DNA of 64,000 nucleotides from Hymenobacter sp. BT559. GTDB taxonomy: Bacteria; Bacteroidota; Bacteroidia; Cytophagales; Hymenobacteraceae. The notes beneath the pieces were generated by a model, which was given only the letters and a program-made list of their open reading frames with translations, did no database searches and was not told where the DNA came from. The position numbers and the translations under genes were made by a program. Each line of letters starts with the position of its first letter. The stretch's first letter is position 1. This document shows positions 55,253 through 64,000 of this stretch, piece by piece. Location of the stretch: contig NZ_JAELXV010000001.1 in the NCBI RefSeq assembly GCF_016427535.1, positions 1,364,001 to 1,428,000 of the forward strand, in the 5' to 3' direction.

Positions 55253-55972
55253 CTAGGCTACCGGCTGGCCAACGGAAGACTCGGCAATTTCCTCGGCGGG
55301 CGATGTCTCTTTCTTACTATTGCGCTCCTGCGCTACCTCATCGCTGAGGTCGTAAATCTGCTGGATGTTGTGCAGAATTTGTTCGTAGTCCAGCTTTAGG
55401 TCTTTGAGCAGGCCAGTGCGCAGGTCGAAGACCCAGCCGTGTACTACGGGTATTTTATGCAGCAAATACTGCTCCTGTACCACGGCCGATTTTAGTACGT
55501 TCACGCACTGCTCCTGCACGTTGAGCTCCACTAGGCGGTCGTAGCGGGCATCGATGTCGGCAATGGCGTCTAGCTCGGCGTGGTGCAGGCGGTACACGTC
55601 ACGGATGTTACGCAGCCATGGGTTCAGAATACCCAAATCCTTAGCCTGCATGGCCGCCTTTACGCCGCCGCAGCCGTAGTGCCCGCACACCACTATGTGC
55701 TTTACGTGCAGGTGGCGCACGGCGTACTCCAGCACCGACAGCGAGTTGAGGTCGTTGTTTACCACCAGGTTGGCAATGTTGCGATGCACGAATACTTCGC
55801 CTGGGGCCGCGCCCATCATCTCCTCGGCCGTCACGCGGCTGTCGCTACACCCGATGTAGAGGTAGTCGGGCGCCTGGCTAGCCGCGAGTTGCGTAAAGAA
55901 ATCGGGCGCATTGGCCGAGTGCTCGGCCACCCATTTCTGGTTGTTCTCGAATATCTGCTGGTAGGAGGTCAT
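55253..55972 (-). CDS. Beta-class carbonic anhydrase
   Basis: A 239-residue enzyme from the inner ATG before MTSYQQIFENNQKWV; an upstream ATG adds 27 non-conserved residues. The zinc ligands are Cys in GCSDSRVTAEEMM (about residue 42), and His and Cys in VVCGHYGCGGVKAAM (about 97-100); VHRNIANLV and the GHYGCGG loop are family hallmarks. It interconverts CO2 and bicarbonate in the cytoplasm, supplying bicarbonate to carboxylases such as acetyl-CoA carboxylase. No signal peptide is present. The C-terminal 25 residues are charged and variable. Confidence 0.94.
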   Translation of the reverse strand: MTSYQQIFENNQKWVAEHSANAPDFFTQLAASQAPDYLYIGCSDSRVTAEEMMGAAPGEVFVHRNIANLVVNNDLNSLSVLEYAVRHLHVKHIVVCGHYGCGGVKAAMQAKDLGILNPWLRNIRDVYRLHHAELDAIADIDARYDRLVELNVQEQCVNVLKSAVVQEQYLLHKIPVVHGWVFDLRTGLLKDLKLDYEQILHNIQQIYDLSDEVAQERNSKKETSPAEEIAESSVGQPVA

Positions 55973-56156
55973 TGTGAAGGTCTGGTGAAAGAAAGATGTG
56001 AGCGGCAAGTTAGCACTGGTTTTTGAGCCAGCCGAAAATCTTGCTACGGTCAAGCTTATCTCTGTGATTGATTAAAATGAAAAACAGTGTGCTATGCCTC
56101 ATTACGTGCTGCATGACACACTGTTTCTAACTGAAAAATAAGTTCGGCTGCTAAAA

Positions 56157-56822
56157 TCAGTCCTGCGTTAGCGCGTAGCTCACGAGGTTGGCGCCCATGC
56201 GCAGGGCGGCGTCGTGCACGGCGGGCGTGTCTTCGGGGTAGGTGCCCACGTCTTCCCAGCCGTTGCCTAGGTCGCATTCGAAGGTGTAGAAGCACACTAA
56301 GCGGCCTTTGTACACGAGGCCGAAGCCCTGAGGGCGCTTGCCGTCGTGCTCGTGCACCTTAGGCAAACCCTTCGGAAACTGGTACTTCTGGTGGTAGATG
56401 GGGTGGGAGAAGGGTAGCTCCACAAACTCTAGTTCGGGAAATACCTTCTTCATCTCGGGCCGGATGAACTTGTCGAGGCCGTAGTTGTCGTCGATGTGCA
56501 GAAAGCCCCCGCCGATGAGGTAGCGGCGTAGATTCTGGGCCTCGGCCGTGGTGAAGCTCACGTTGCCGTGCCCGGTCATGTGCAGAAAGGGGTAGGTGAG
56601 CAGCTCGGGCTGGTCGAGCTCTACGGTGGCTTCGTCGGGGGCCAGGTTGGTATGTAGCGCCTGGTTGCAAAAGTTGATGAGGTTGGGCAGGCTGGTTTTG
56701 TTGGCGTACCAGTCGCCCCCGCCCCCGTAGTGCAGCTTAGCTAGCTGGTAGCTAGGCGCAGCAGGCGGCATGGCACCCAAGGAGCACAATAAGAGAACAA
56801 CAAATGACAATTTTTTTAGCAT
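56157..56822 (-). CDS. DUF4159 domain-containing secreted protein
   Basis: A 221-residue protein with signal peptide ending near APSYQ. The DUF4159 core is visible: KLHYGGGGDWYANKTSLPNL, ELLTYPFLHMTGHGNVSFT, LIGGGFLHIDDNYGLDKFIRPEMKKVFPELEFVELP and HPIYHQKYQFPKGLPKVHEHDGK. The family has a glutamine-amidotransferase-like fold without clear catalytic cysteine and is found with MoxR/TPR gene groups; its function is unknown. No such partners are adjacent. The gap to the carbonic anhydrase on the same strand holds a short inverted repeat (GTGTGCTATG... region), nothing more. Confidence 0.87.
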   Translation of the reverse strand: MLKKLSFVVLLLCSLGAMPPAAPSYQLAKLHYGGGGDWYANKTSLPNLINFCNQALHTNLAPDEATVELDQPELLTYPFLHMTGHGNVSFTTAEAQNLRRYLIGGGFLHIDDNYGLDKFIRPEMKKVFPELEFVELPFSHPIYHQKYQFPKGLPKVHEHDGKRPQGFGLVYKGRLVCFYTFECDLGNGWEDVGTYPEDTPAVHDAALRMGANLVSYALTQD

Positions 56823-56958
56823 ATTAAAAGGAAAAGCTAGCTTAATATTGAATTTGCTAACTACGTTTGCAGCATTAGGCGCGATTTACATCCGAAGCGG
56901 CTGGATAAGGTAAAGACATTTTACCAAAACCAGTGGTTCGGGGGCGCTTAGCATCTCA

Positions 56959-59096
<2,138 letters not shown>

Positions 59097-59133
59097 ACCT
59101 GTGACTTAAAAAGTGTCGACAGTTAGTCGGTTT

Positions 59134-59216
59134 TGTCATGCTGAGCCTCGCGAAGCATCTCTAGTCATGGCCTAGGCGCTGGCGAGAAGAGATGCTTCGC
59201 GGGGCTCAGCATGACA
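59134..59216. repeat. Intergenic inverted repeat, family 2
   Basis: The 29-base arms 59134-59162 and 59188-59216 are inverted copies with one mismatch, beginning TGTCATGCTGAGCCTCGCG. It lies between the convergent rtcB and rsmE genes. The spacer contains a CCTAGG. Confidence 0.88.
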
Positions 59217-59267
59217 TAGGGTAGGGGGTATAATAGGCTATAAGTAAATGGTTTATGATAAGCTCGG

Positions 59268-59975
59268 CTAAAGCTCGCGCACTATCTGCGCCGTGAACAC
59301 TGCCGCCAGCGCGGCCGTCTCTGTGCGCAGGCGCGAGGCACCTAGGGTCACGGGCCGCACGCCGCGACCTAGGGCCAGCTCGATTTCGGCCGGTGTAAAA
59401 TCGCCTTCGGGACCGATGAGCACGCAGCAGCGCGGTGCCGCGGCGATAACCTGCGCCAGAGCTGTGCGCTCGCCGGCTTCGAGGTGGGCAATGAAGGTAG
59501 TAGCTGGGTCGATTTCTTGTATAAAATCATCGAAATCGGTAAGCTCGTCGAGCTGCGGTAGCCACGCCTGGCCGCTCTGCTTGAGGGCGCTAATGGCAAT
59601 TTTCTCGAGCCGCTCGAGCTTTAGCTCGCGGCGCTCGGAGCGGGCGCAACGCAAAAACGTGAGCCGCTCCACGCCGACTTCCACCGCTTTTTCGACCAGC
59701 CATTCCATGCGGTCAAGGTTTTTGGTGGGGGCCACAGCTACGTGCGTATAAGTGGGGCGCGGCGCAATAACCTCCTCCTTCGTAATGCGTAGAGTGCAGC
59801 GCTTGGGGTTGGCGTCGGCTACGGCGGCCTCGTAGCAGGTGCCGCGGCCGTCTACCAGCGTCACGGCATCGCCGGCGGCGAGGCGCAGTACCCGCACAGC
59901 GTGCTTGCTTTCGTCTTCGGGCAAAAGGTAAGTGGCGTGGCCCGGCGCCAGGTCGGGAGCGTAAAAGGTAGGCAT
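59268..59975 (-). CDS. rsmE: 16S rRNA (uracil-1498-N3)-methyltransferase
   Basis: A 235-residue SPOUT-family methyltransferase. Visible family blocks are HAVRVLRLAAGDAVTLVDGRG (N-terminal PUA-like domain), KNLDRMEWLVEKAVEVGVERLTFLRCARSER, and the SAM-binding knot LIGPEGDFTPAEIELALGRGVRPVTLGASRLRTETAALAAV. It methylates U1498 of 16S rRNA in the 30S subunit. It is cytoplasmic and transcribed alone from the minus strand. Confidence 0.95.
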   Translation of the reverse strand: MPTFYAPDLAPGHATYLLPEDESKHAVRVLRLAAGDAVTLVDGRGTCYEAAVADANPKRCTLRITKEEVIAPRPTYTHVAVAPTKNLDRMEWLVEKAVEVGVERLTFLRCARSERRELKLERLEKIAISALKQSGQAWLPQLDELTDFDDFIQEIDPATTFIAHLEAGERTALAQVIAAAPRCCVLIGPEGDFTPAEIELALGRGVRPVTLGASRLRTETAALAAVFTAQIVREL

Positions 59976-60161
59976 CTTAGAGTAGAGAATAAACGACGTG
60001 AAAGTAATCGGACGCTCGCAAAAGGCGCTAGGTTTAAAACAAGAAAAAGCTGAACAATAGAAATACTAGAAGTAAATAGTTTATTAAAAATTCCAAGTAT
60101 ATTTGGGAGATTATTTGACAATATTCTGAGACACCCCAATTCCCTCTTTCCTGCATAAGCT

Positions 60162-60536
60162 ATGGTAACTAAAGTACTTTCCATTGTGCCCGCCCTTCTT
60201 CTAACGGCTATTGTAAGCCACGGGCAAACGGGCCCTACTCCCATCGACCCTAAGACCAGTCAAGTCGTTACGGCAATGACACGGGAGATGAGCAGCCACT
60301 TACAACTCAATGAGGGGCAATATATTAAGCTGTACAGCATCAACCGCACGCGCCTGGCGCGGCAGCAAGAGATAGAGCGCGCTACCACCGCCGATGCCTC
60401 GGCCCGCACGAGCCAGCTCGCCGAGCTGCAGGGGCAGTACGAGCAAGAGTGCGCCCGCATTCTGTCGCCATCGCAGCTGAGCCTATTGCAGCAAGACCAA
60501 ACTAACCCCGCCACTATTGGCAACGGCCAGGGCTAG
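60162..60536 (+). CDS. Small secreted protein, Spy/CpxP-like helical
   Basis: A 124-residue protein with signal peptide (MVTKVLSIVPALLLTAIVSHGQ). The mature part is helical with ATREMSSHLQLNEGQYIKLYSINRTRLARQQEIERA and RILSPSQLSLLQQDQ, a layout reminiscent of Spy/CpxP-type periplasmic proteins (Leu-rich helix, then an LTPEQ-like LSPSQ motif). No firm family match; the function is unknown, perhaps periplasmic stress. A terminator follows 40 bp later. Confidence 0.65.
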   Translation: MVTKVLSIVPALLLTAIVSHGQTGPTPIDPKTSQVVTAMTREMSSHLQLNEGQYIKLYSINRTRLARQQEIERATTADASARTSQLAELQGQYEQECARILSPSQLSLLQQDQTNPATIGNGQG

Positions 60537-60573
60537 CCCCAGGCGGCACCAGTCAGTCGCTCATTAAGCTTGG

Positions 60574-60604
60574 AAGCCAGCCGCACTAGCGGCTGGCTTT
60601 TTTG
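60574..60604 (+). terminator. Terminator after the Spy-like gene
   Basis: AAGCCAGCCGC / GCGGCTGGCTT arms with loop ACTA and a T-run; also near the end of the convergent lipoprotein gene. Confidence 0.9.
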
Positions 60605-60615
60605 TGGGCGGGTAC

Positions 60616-61029
60616 CTAGGGAGTCGGCTGCGCGTCGGTGGGCAAAATAGGGTCGGCCTGCACCTCCGTAACGGTGCCCAGCGGCCCAAAGTGCAGGCGC
60701 AGGCGCGGCGCCGCCGAGCGCGGGTGGCGCGGCCCGCACTGCGCGCCCGCTACCAGGTAGTAGCAGTATACCTTCTCGGTTTGGGCCTGCAGCTCCTCTT
60801 CGTCGGGGGGGCCAAGTAGGGCATTGACATCGTCGGCGCGGGCCTCGTAGAGCTGCGCGCGGGCGGCCAGCAGCGGGGGCAGCAGGGCCGCGCGCTGGTT
60901 GCGGCAGGCGTAGGGGTCGGCGCGCCAGGCGGCTGCCTCAAAGCCCGGAATGGAAGACAACGCGTGGCCGCACCCACTGAGCGCCAGGGCCAGGCCAGCT
61001 GCCAAGCCGGGAAGCAAAAAACGAAACAT
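60616..61029 (-). CDS. Small lipoprotein, BamE/SmpA-like
   Basis: A 137-residue protein with lipobox ALALSGC (Cys near residue 20). The C-terminal part has VNALLGPPDEEEL and YCYYLVAGAQC, then LRLHFGPLGTVTEVQ, which follows the pattern of BamE/SmpA-like small domains (helix leading into a LLG-P-D turn, then two strands). The family assignment is tentative and the role unknown. Two or three further cysteines could form a disulfide. It is convergent with the Spy-like gene and divergent from the M48 peptidase gene. Confidence 0.6.
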   Translation of the reverse strand: MFRFLLPGLAAGLALALSGCGHALSSIPGFEAAAWRADPYACRNQRAALLPPLLAARAQLYEARADDVNALLGPPDEEELQAQTEKVYCYYLVAGAQCGPRHPRSAAPRLRLHFGPLGTVTEVQADPILPTDAQPTP

Positions 61030-61270
61030 AAGCAGTTACTGGGCTGCCAAGTGGCCCAGCCCGGCGAAGCTACTGCGCAAAACGCACCCCCGGCGGGCCC
61101 AGCCGCCACTGACCGCGTTTCTGCCACCTAATAAAAGGTACGGCCCCCGCGGCAATAGCCGAGCCTACGAGCCCGAACCTTGGCCTAATAACCTAGGCGT
61201 ATTTGGTGCGTTAAGGGAGGCACGCGCGGTAGGAGCGCACCCCTTCTCTCACGAAAACACCTGTTCTCAA

Positions 61271-62086
61271 ATGCGACTGAATCTTCGCTTTATCATTGCC
61301 CTAGTCATTGCCGCCGTCACGCTGTTCGGCTACTTCTTCAACACCTCGACCAACCCCGTAACCGGCGAAAAGCAGCACGTAAATATGTCTGCGGCGCAAG
61401 AAATAGCCCTCGGCGTGCAAGCCGCACCCCAAATGGCGGCCGAGTACGGCGGCGAGAGCCCCGATGCCCGCGCCACCGCCGCCGTGCAGCAAGTGGGCCA
61501 GCGCCTAGTTGCTGCTAACAATCTAGCTCAGAAAACGGACTACCGCTATCAGTTTCACCTGCTAGCCGATGACCAAACCATCAACGCTTTTGCCTTGCCC
61601 GGCGGACAGATATTCATCACGATGGGCATTCTCAAAAACCTGAAAACTGAGGCCCAACTGGCTGGCGTGCTAGCCCACGAGATTGGCCACGTGGTGGGTC
61701 GGCACTCGGCCGAGCAGGTGTCTAAAAGCCAGCTGACGCAAGGCTTGTCGGGGGCTGCTGCCATTGCCTCGTATGACCCCAACAACCCCGGTAGCAGCGT
61801 GGCCCGCGCCGCTGCCGCCGCCATGATTGCCAAGCTGGTGTCGCTGCGCTTTGGCCGTGAAGACGAGTTGGAAGCCGATGACTTCGCGGTTAAGTTCACC
61901 CCCAAGGCAGGCTACGACCCCCGCGCCATGATTAACGTGATGCAGATGTTGGACCAGCAAGGCGGCCGCAGCGGCCAGCCTGAGTTTCTGAGCACTCACC
62001 CCAACCCCGGCAACCGCATTCAGGAACTGCAAAAGGACATCCAGCAAGCCTTCCCGCAGGGCGTGCCGGCCGGACTCAAGCCCTAG
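61271..62086 (+). CDS. M48 family metallopeptidase
   Basis: A 271-residue protein from the ATG before MRLNLRFIIALVIAAVTLFGY, which looks like a signal anchor. An ORF extending 107 codons further upstream overlaps the divergent lipoprotein gene and is not credible. The zinc site is LAHEIGHVVGRHSAEQ (around residue 136) with the third ligand in EDELEADDFAVKF. The insert KSQLTQGLSGAAAIASYDPNNPG is usual for the BepA/YcaL-type M48 group, which degrades misfolded outer-membrane proteins. It probably faces the periplasm. A terminator follows. Confidence 0.9.
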   Translation: MRLNLRFIIALVIAAVTLFGYFFNTSTNPVTGEKQHVNMSAAQEIALGVQAAPQMAAEYGGESPDARATAAVQQVGQRLVAANNLAQKTDYRYQFHLLADDQTINAFALPGGQIFITMGILKNLKTEAQLAGVLAHEIGHVVGRHSAEQVSKSQLTQGLSGAAAIASYDPNNPGSSVARAAAAAMIAKLVSLRFGREDELEADDFAVKFTPKAGYDPRAMINVMQMLDQQGGRSGQPEFLSTHPNPGNRIQELQKDIQQAFPQGVPAGLKP

Positions 62087-62109
62087 GTTGGTAGTTATTG
62101 CTACACTAC

Positions 62110-62150
62110 AAAAAGGCCTGGCTACGCAGCACGTAGCCAGGCCTTTTTGC
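62110..62150. terminator. Terminator between the M48 and Lon-N genes
   Basis: AAAAAGGCCTGGCTACG and CGTAGCCAGGCCTTTTT form perfect arms around a short loop, with A/T-runs on both sides. The genes are convergent, so it is bidirectional. Confidence 0.9.
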
Positions 62151-62175
62151 TTGCTCAGGTGGCAGCCGCGTCGCT

Positions 62176-62808
62176 TTAAAAAGTTGGGGGCTGTAGGTTT
62201 TTAAAGTGCCCATTCAGGCGCACGCGCTCTTTAAGGCGCTCGGCCTCGAGCACGGCGGGCAGCAGGCGAGCTAGGTGCTCGTGCACCATGTCTTGGCGCT
62301 CTTGCTCGGCAGTGGTGCTCAGCAATTGGTACTCTTGCTCGGTGCTGAGGCCGATGTGGTGCGCCACGTCGAAAATTTTGAAATTGGGTTCGAGCTGCAA
62401 AAGCAGTTTGCGCAAGCCTAGGGCCTCGTACAGCTGTCGTACCTGCTCGGCAATGAGATGGCGTAAGTCTGGGTCGGCCACCTCGTCTTGCACAATGGCC
62501 TCGACCTGCCCGGCCGCGTAGAGCTTGCCCGGCGCCTGCCGGTAGAACTGGCGCACCCGAAACACTCCGATGGCCTCGGTTTTGATGTCCATTTCGCCGC
62601 CCTCGTGCGTTTTCTCGATGCTAAGCAGGCGCATTTCGGTGCCAAGCTCCTGCACCGAATTGTCGAGGTAAGGCGGGATGCCGAAGGTGAGGCCTTCGGT
62701 AAAGCAATCGCGCACCAGCTCGCGGTACCGCGGCTCAAAGATGTGCAGATTCAGTTTTTCGCCCGGAAAAGCGACGAGGTTGAGCGGAAAGAGCGGAAGT
62801 AGACGCAT
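62176..62808 (-). CDS. Lon N-terminal substrate-binding domain protein
   Basis: A 210-residue stand-alone LON substrate-binding domain protein. It opens with LLPLFPLNLVAFPGEKLNLHIFEPRYRELVRDC, the classic beta-rich Lon-N start, and ends in a helical part (EQEYQLLSTTAEQERQDMVHEHL). No protease or ATPase domain is attached, so it does not degrade protein itself. Such proteins are common in bacteria and are thought to bind unfolded or specific peptides. Cytoplasmic. Confidence 0.9.
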   Translation of the reverse strand: MRLLPLFPLNLVAFPGEKLNLHIFEPRYRELVRDCFTEGLTFGIPPYLDNSVQELGTEMRLLSIEKTHEGGEMDIKTEAIGVFRVRQFYRQAPGKLYAAGQVEAIVQDEVADPDLRHLIAEQVRQLYEALGLRKLLLQLEPNFKIFDVAHHIGLSTEQEYQLLSTTAEQERQDMVHEHLARLLPAVLEAERLKERVRLNGHFKNLQPPTF

Positions 62809-62877
62809 GATGAGCCAAGAATACGACGGCCGAGCAAATGTTTTGCTTATTGCCCGCCGAGCTTTTGTTTAGAATGA

Positions 62878-62900
62878 CTCTGAATTTTGTTAATTCAGAG
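62878..62900 (+). promoter_or_regulatory. Palindrome upstream of the metal-efflux leader gene
   Basis: CTCTGAATT and AATTCAGAG are perfect nine-base arms around TTGTT, 45 bp before the start of the His-rich protein. Position and symmetry suit a repressor operator, for example for a metal sensor, but it could equally be a hairpin ending the divergent strand. Confidence 0.5.
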
Positions 62901-62944
62901 AAAGCTGCAAACTTTCGGCCCTTCCCGGCGTTTTGGGGCAGCGT

Positions 62945-63367
62945 ATGAAAGTGGTGCTTTCCTTGTTTATGGCCTGCCTCATGCTGGTCGGTAGCCTTAT
63001 TCCGCAGAATGACCTGTCGGAACTGAGCAAGCTGCCCCAGCTCGTGGAGCATTACCGCTTCCACCACTCGGTGGCGGGCGGTGGGCTGTCGCTGGGCCAG
63101 TTTTTGGCCGAGCACTACGGCTCTGGCACCAAGCAGCACTTCGGCTGCACCTTCTCGCCCCAGCATCAGCAAGACCACCAGGGCCTGCCCTTGCACGGCC
63201 GCCACGCGTGTAGCAGCCACGTGGCTTTTGCCTTCTTGCTGGCCGGGCCAGTCCTCGCATTCGAAGGGCAGCCTGCCCTAGCGGCGGGGCCCGAATACCG
63301 GCTGGCGGGCCAGGTGCGCTACTTAGAGGGTGCCACGGCCGCCCTGCTCCAGCCACCTCGAGCTTAG
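62945..63367 (+). CDS. His-rich secreted protein preceding a metal efflux pump
   Basis: About 140 residues from the ATG before MKVVLSLFMACLMLVGSLIP, a signal peptide or single anchor. The following part contains DLSELSKLPQLVEHYRFHH, a pattern seen in small proteins encoded just upstream of CzcA/CusA genes in Bacteroidota. The middle is rich in histidine and cysteine (TKQHFGCTFSPQHQQDHQGL, HGRHACSSH) and could bind metal. The function is unknown; a periplasmic metal-binding or regulatory role is an inference from composition and location. It lies 261 bp before cusA/czcA. Confidence 0.75.
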   Translation: MKVVLSLFMACLMLVGSLIPQNDLSELSKLPQLVEHYRFHHSVAGGGLSLGQFLAEHYGSGTKQHFGCTFSPQHQQDHQGLPLHGRHACSSHVAFAFLLAGPVLAFEGQPALAAGPEYRLAGQVRYLEGATAALLQPPRA

Positions 63368-63628
63368 CTTCCCCCTGCCCCTAGGGCTAGTGTGCGCTGC
63401 CCGTTCTGGGCCTAGCTGCCGATGCCTAAGGTAGTTAGCGCGCCCCTAGGTGGGACCTAGGGCCTGCGTGCATGGCAGGGCCACGGCCCGCCGCCCAGTG
63501 AGGCGGCGCGCTGAGCGGCCGAGTTGGTAATTCTGGTTTTTGGTGGGAGGGCTTCTGGTGCTACGGCACGGCAGAAGCCGCGGGGCCATTACTGGCCCGG
63601 CCGCCAAGCGCCGCATCCGTTTGTTTTC
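63368..63628. other. Intergenic region upstream of cusA/czcA
   Basis: There are 261 GC-rich bases with three CCTAGG sites (63379, 63445 and 63456 regions) and a palindromic GGGCC...GGCCC patch. No promoter or gene was recognised; it may be only a spacer within a metal-resistance operon. Confidence 0.35.
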
Positions 63629-64000
63629 ATGCTAGAAAAAATTATTGCGGCCAGCGTCCGCAACAAGCTGCTGGTATCCCTGCTGCTGGTCGCACTCATG
63701 GCTTGGGGCGGCTACTCGGCGGCCAACCTGCCGCTCGACGCCATTCCCGACGTCACTAACAACCAGGTCCAGGTTATCACCCAAAGCCCGGCCCTGGCCG
63801 CGCAAGAGGTCGAGCAGCTCATCACGGTGCCGCTCGAATTGCAGTTGCGCACGGTGCCGGGCGTTACCGAAATCCGGTCCATCTCGCGGTTTGGGCTGTC
63901 TGTGATTACCGTCGTTTTTCCTGACGAGGTGAGCACCTACCAGACCCGCCAGCTGGTGGCCGAAAAGCTCAAAAGTGCCGAAGCCGACTTGGCGGCCGGG
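63629..64000 (+). CDS. CusA/CzcA family heavy-metal efflux RND transporter, partial
   Basis: The first 124 codons of a large inner-membrane pump are present before the window ends. The translation starts MLEKIIAASVRNKLLVSLLL, with the first membrane helix, then NLPLDAIPDVTNNQVQV, SPALAAQEVEQLITVPLE and TVPGVTEIRSISRFGLSV, all typical of the CusA/CzcA (HME-RND) N terminus. It would export copper, silver, zinc, cobalt or cadmium with membrane-fusion and outer-membrane partners, which should lie downstream. It follows the His-rich protein with a likely shared promoter. Confidence 0.93.
   Translation, partial: MLEKIIAASVRNKLLVSLLLVALMAWGGYSAANLPLDAIPDVTNNQVQVITQSPALAAQEVEQLITVPLELQLRTVPGVTEIRSISRFGLSVITVVFPDEVSTYQTRQLVAEKLKSAEADLAAG

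Noticed and set aside
60950..61270. N-terminal extension of the M48 peptidase gene
   Set aside because: It overlaps the divergent lipoprotein gene and has no homology; the ATG at 61271 begins a signal anchor.

Overview
The window reads as chromosomal DNA of a GC-rich Bacteroidota, most likely a Hymenobacter-like member of the Cytophagales. The support is a SusC/SusD pair with a hybrid two-component sensor, several families otherwise typical of this phylum (DUF4394, DUF4833, DUF4159, DUF2807/GIN, DUF2723), promoters of the TAnnTTTG type, weak Shine-Dalgarno signals, and about 60% GC. No phage, plasmid, CRISPR or transposase gene was seen. The assignment is inference from gene content; no 16S rRNA is present.

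Layout. 1-1.5 kb: DUF4833 protein and a PAP2/AUR1-like membrane enzyme. 1.5-8.7 kb: secreted peptidases (two S41, one M1-like, one pepsin/retropepsin-like) with a MOSC protein and a GIN-domain protein. 8.8-12 kb: a MacB/FtsX-type ABC exporter. 12-14.6 kb: an AraC regulator followed by an FAD monooxygenase. 15.1-17.9 kb: an NtrC/NtrB-like two-component pair. 18.1-24.4 kb: a GH97 glucosidase, a DUF4112 protein and a large DUF2723 membrane protein. 24.4-41 kb: a polysaccharide utilisation locus (PUL), made of susC-susD-GH30-GH2 on the minus strand, a separately promoted GH35 gene, and a divergent 1421-residue hybrid two-component regulator. A GH53 endo-galactanase lies at 45.1 kb. This enzyme set points to a beta-galactan or arabinogalactan substrate. 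41-49.6 kb: a thioesterase, a decayed metE fragment, a UBP-type zinc finger, a reductase, a lipocalin, a GAF protein, small secreted proteins and two tRNA-Asp genes. 49.8-64 kb: accA, an MBL hydrolase, a patatin, a PlsC-like acyltransferase, a DUF4394 lipoprotein, carbonic anhydrase, DUF4159, a coiled-coil protein coupled to RtcB, rsmE, an M48 peptidase, a Lon-N domain protein, and the start of a CusA/CzcA metal efflux pump that runs off the end.

Structure beyond the genes. The palindrome CCTAGG occurs more than 100 times by hand count (about 21 expected at this GC), in coding and intergenic DNA alike, resembling the HIP1 palindrome of cyanobacteria. Long inverted-repeat elements of several families occupy many gene junctions, and some supply the stop or start codon of the adjoining gene. 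The GH35 gene and susC share an upstream block with identical spacing, a candidate promoter plus binding site for the PUL regulator.

Most gene calls rest on recognisable motifs. Start codons were moved inward where a signal peptide or a better start argued for it. Functions of DUF proteins and of regulatory sites are inference.
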